Assembly: GCA_044349155.1 (NCBI GenBank)
Contig: JBIKRQ010000300.1
Location: forward strand, 1-7,852
DNA length: 7,852 nucleotides
Direction of reading: 5' to 3'
From: VGSZ01 sp044349155
GTDB taxonomy: Bacteria; Myxococcota; UBA727; VGSZ01
The translations under genes were made by a program, and so were the position numbers. Below, piece by piece: positions 6,367 through 7,852 of this stretch. The notes under the pieces are model-generated. The model searched no databases, had not been told where the DNA came from, and worked only from the letters and a program-made list of their open reading frames with translations. Position 1 is the first letter of the stretch. Every line of letters begins with the position of its first letter.

Positions 6367-7167
6367 ATGATTCGGTTTATGATCTTCGTCGATGGCTCAA
6401 ATCTGCATGGTTCACTTCGCGAACTGGGCCTCGAAGTCAACGACTATCAAGCGTTCTTCAAATACATCCACGCGCGCGCTGCGGCCGCCTGGGCGGGGGC
6501 GCTTGATGGGCAGTCGGCGGTGGCACGGCACCTGGTGCGCACCTACTGGTACGTCGTGGGCGACATCGACACCTGGGACTTCGACAACCCCGACACCCGC
6601 GCCCACCTCTTCGACCGCTTCATGCGCTCGCGCGAGTTGAAGGAGCGCCAGGTGGTGCTCACCGAGCGCACGCACCCCGAAGTGAAGCCCGAAGAAGTGG
6701 CCAAGGTCGCCTTCGACGCCTGGTACGCCGAGACCGCCACGTGGTACGGCCGAAAGACAGAAATTCTCGACGGCATGCGCCGTTTCTACCACTCTGTTCG
6801 ACGCTCCACCGACCAGATTGACATTATCGAGTGCGGCCACTGGAAGCCGAACTTTTCCGCACACTGGGTCGACGAAAAAGGCCTCGATACGGCCTTGGCC
6901 GTCGACATGCTCGCGTTGAAAGACAGCTTCGACGTCGCGGTGATCATCTCCGGCGACGCCGACATGATCCCGTCGATCAGCCACCTCAAGCGCATGGGCA
7001 AACAGGTGATGGCGGTGGAGTTCATTCGCGGCCCCGCCCACGACGACCGCGGCCGTGGCTTCTCGAGCCGCATGCGTCTGGTGGCCGACTTCGTGCCGCG
7101 CATCGCCGACATCGACCTGCTGCGCGAGCGTTTTGCGACCCGCCGCAACGTCGACTTCGAGAGCTGA
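6367..7167 (+). CDS. NYN domain protein (PIN-like, LabA/DUF88 family), putative ribonuclease
   Basis: This 266-residue soluble protein belongs to the NYN group of PIN-like metal-dependent nucleases, which generally act on RNA. The signature parts are present in order: first strand FVDGSNLH with Asp9, then KGLDTALAVDML (Asp174, Asp180), then AVIISGDADMIPSISHLKRMGKQV (Asp197, Asp199), and a closing MRLVADFV helix. The acidic residues that should bind the catalytic metal are all there. Between the strand at ~58-65 (VRTYWYVV) and the strand at ~151-156 (IDIIEC) lies a long helical, charged stretch of ~85 residues, longer than in a minimal NYN domain, which may shape substrate choice. The start ATG at 6367 has GGAA 4 bases upstream; an in-frame ATG at 6379 is an alternative. 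The gene follows the split kinase by 53 bases and precedes a small unknown gene by 43 bases. The substrate is unknown; tRNA or mRNA cleavage would be guesses. Confidence 0.87.
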   Translation: MIRFMIFVDGSNLHGSLRELGLEVNDYQAFFKYIHARAAAAWAGALDGQSAVARHLVRTYWYVVGDIDTWDFDNPDTRAHLFDRFMRSRELKERQVVLTERTHPEVKPEEVAKVAFDAWYAETATWYGRKTEILDGMRRFYHSVRRSTDQIDIIECGHWKPNFSAHWVDEKGLDTALAVDMLALKDSFDVAVIISGDADMIPSISHLKRMGKQVMAVEFIRGPAHDDRGRGFSSRMRLVADFVPRIADIDLLRERFATRRNVDFES

Positions 7168-7175
7168 GTGAGCCG

Positions 7176-7202
7176 ATGATTCGGGCGCCGTCGCGGCGTT
7201 GA
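7176..7202 (+). other. Possible eight-codon leader ORF before the last plus-strand gene
   Basis: ATG at 7176 opens a frame encoding MIRAPSRR and stops at TGA 7200-7202, which overlaps the ribosome site (GAGGTG) of the next gene. A ribosome terminating here would sit on that start, so translational coupling is conceivable. There is no strong ribosome site for the small frame itself and chance is quite possible. Confidence 0.15.
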
Positions 7203-7206
7203 GGTG
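7201..7206 (+). promoter_or_regulatory. Ribosome binding site selecting the ATG at 7211
   Basis: GAGGTG is a good Shine-Dalgarno match that ends 4 bases before ATG 7211. It overlaps the alternative TTG codon at 7199, which therefore is unlikely to be the start. Confidence 0.5.
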
Positions 7207-7210
7207 TGGG

Positions 7211-7756
7211 ATGGGCAGTTGCGAGGTTCTGTTCGGCGTTCGGGTCGATGAGGATGACGACCGCGTCTGGAGCTTCCGCTGGCGCGACAGCACAGCACTC
7301 GAGCTCGTCGAGACGGTCTGCGCGGGTCTCGCACCGCTCACTGCCGCGCAGCTCGCCAACGTGCTGCACGCCAACGTCAACGACGACGGCACGGATTCCG
7401 ACATCAGCCTCCGCCAGTTTCTCGTCGTCGACCTGCAAGCCGACGACCCGTTGCGGGGCCGCGCGCTGACCCTGCCCGGCTACGCCGCTGCTGGCGTCGT
7501 CGTCGACGTCGGCGCCAACGCTGTTGACTTCTACTGGTCTGCACCGCTGCCGTCGGCGACGGTGGCACCACTGACAGCTGAGCTGGGACATGCGTTGCGC
7601 CTGCCCTGGTCTTCCCTGAGCGCCTGGGCGACACGCGCCAGGCACGCCCTCGACGAGGTCGAGCGTGCTGCGGCGGCCACCGGCTTCGCCGTCGAGGATG
7701 GCAACGACATCAGCGACGCCGAGCTGCGACCGCTGTTCGAACGCGCGATCATGTGA
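7211..7756 (+). CDS. Hypothetical protein, acidic, about 181 residues
   Basis: I do not recognise a family. The ATG at 7211 is chosen over the upstream in-frame TTG (7199) because GAGGTG lies 4 bases before it. The protein is acidic and probably soluble, with no signal peptide or membrane segment. The N-terminal ~110 residues alternate short strands and turns (EVLFGVRV, RVWSFRWRD, FLVVDLQ, GVVVDVG, VDFYWSA), suggesting a small beta or alpha/beta domain. The last ~70 residues are helical (ARHALDEVERAAAATGF, AELRPLFERA). Codon use is like that of its neighbours, and the frame is open over its full length with a good start, so it is probably a real gene. It follows the NYN gene by 43 bases in the same direction, which suggests co-transcription, and it ends 6 bases before a convergent gene. 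A partner or regulator of the NYN protein is possible but only from position. Confidence 0.7.
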   Translation: MGSCEVLFGVRVDEDDDRVWSFRWRDSTALELVETVCAGLAPLTAAQLANVLHANVNDDGTDSDISLRQFLVVDLQADDPLRGRALTLPGYAAAGVVVDVGANAVDFYWSAPLPSATVAPLTAELGHALRLPWSSLSAWATRARHALDEVERAAAATGFAVEDGNDISDAELRPLFERAIM

Positions 7757-7787
7757 CGTCGGTTAGCTGTTGTCGTTGACGACGTCA
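7754..7787. terminator. Inverted repeat at a convergent gene junction, candidate terminator
   Basis: TGACGTCG (7754-7761) and CGACGTCA (7780-7787) are exact reverse complements around an 18-base loop. The left arm includes the TGA of the plus-strand gene and the loop includes the stop of the minus-strand gene, so one structure could end both. No T-run is present, and a smaller GTCG/CGAC stem inside the loop (7772-7783) competes with it. GACGTC-type words are common in this DNA, which lowers confidence. Confidence 0.3.
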
Positions 7788-7852
7788 GCGACGGGCAACT
7801 CGCCGCTCGTCTCGCCGTCGACAGGCGTGGGCGGCAAGGTCGCTTCGACGGC
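7763..7852 (-). CDS. C-terminal end of a minus-strand gene running off the right edge (partial)
   Basis: On the minus strand a frame is open from the window edge to TAA at 7763-7765, giving 29 residues: a Pro/Thr/Val/Asp/Glu-rich tail beginning AVEATLPPTPVDGE and ending PVADVVNDNS. The composition fits a disordered C-terminal tail, and the codons mostly end in G or C as in true genes here. The convergent position, 6 bases after the stop of the plus-strand gene, is a normal gene layout. No family can be assigned from the tail; a chance open frame of this length cannot be excluded. Confidence 0.45.
   Translation of the reverse strand, partial: AVEATLPPTPVDGETSGELPVADVVNDNS

Noticed and set aside
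6412..7404. A 330-codon minus-strand open frame
   Set aside because: It is opposite the NYN gene, whose catalytic motifs are clear; the antisense protein shows no domain pattern.

Overview
This high-GC window looks like chromosomal DNA of a myxobacterium or a close relative (Myxococcota/Deltaproteobacteria type). The evidence is Hanks-type Ser/Thr kinases with a C-terminal membrane segment, a DUF4388 protein, Asp-Ala-Gly motifs in an ectodomain, and G/C-ending codons throughout. The assignment is an inference; there is no rRNA or other phylogenetic marker. I see no tRNA, rRNA, CRISPR array, insertion sequence, transposase or att site. No gap between genes exceeds about 115 bases.

Left part (1-1423). 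A short open frame ending at base 48 may be the tail of a plus-strand gene. It is followed by two small perfect hairpins. Facing it on the minus strand (121-1311) is a DNA topoisomerase VI A subunit / Spo11 homologue with the catalytic tyrosine motif and a full Toprim metal site. No B subunit (GHKL ATPase) gene is next to it in the window. A 112-bp divergent promoter region separates it from the rest.

Central part (1424-6313). This holds a plus-strand signalling cassette: a DUF4388 protein, then a complete transmembrane Ser/Thr kinase with helical-repeat regions on both sides of its membrane segment, then a second transmembrane Ser/Thr kinase. The second kinase is split in this sequence by a +1 shift near base 5446, late in its C-lobe. 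Both halves keep good coding character, so this is either a very recent mutation, a sequence error or, less likely, recoding.

Right part (6314-7852). A NYN-domain (PIN-like) putative ribonuclease sits behind a G-poor, CA-rich leader. It is followed by a small unrecognised protein. At the right edge is the C-terminal end of a probable minus-strand gene that converges on it, with an inverted repeat at the junction.

The five plus-strand genes are spaced 43-69 bases apart and share orientation, so one long transcript is possible. A reasonable but unproven picture is a membrane-linked kinase module (DUF4388 partner plus two receptor kinases) followed by an RNA-processing gene. The divergent topoisomerase gene need not be functionally linked. 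I do not see a clearly new system. The points most worth checking are the split kinase, the partnerless topoisomerase VI A subunit and the enlarged NYN protein.
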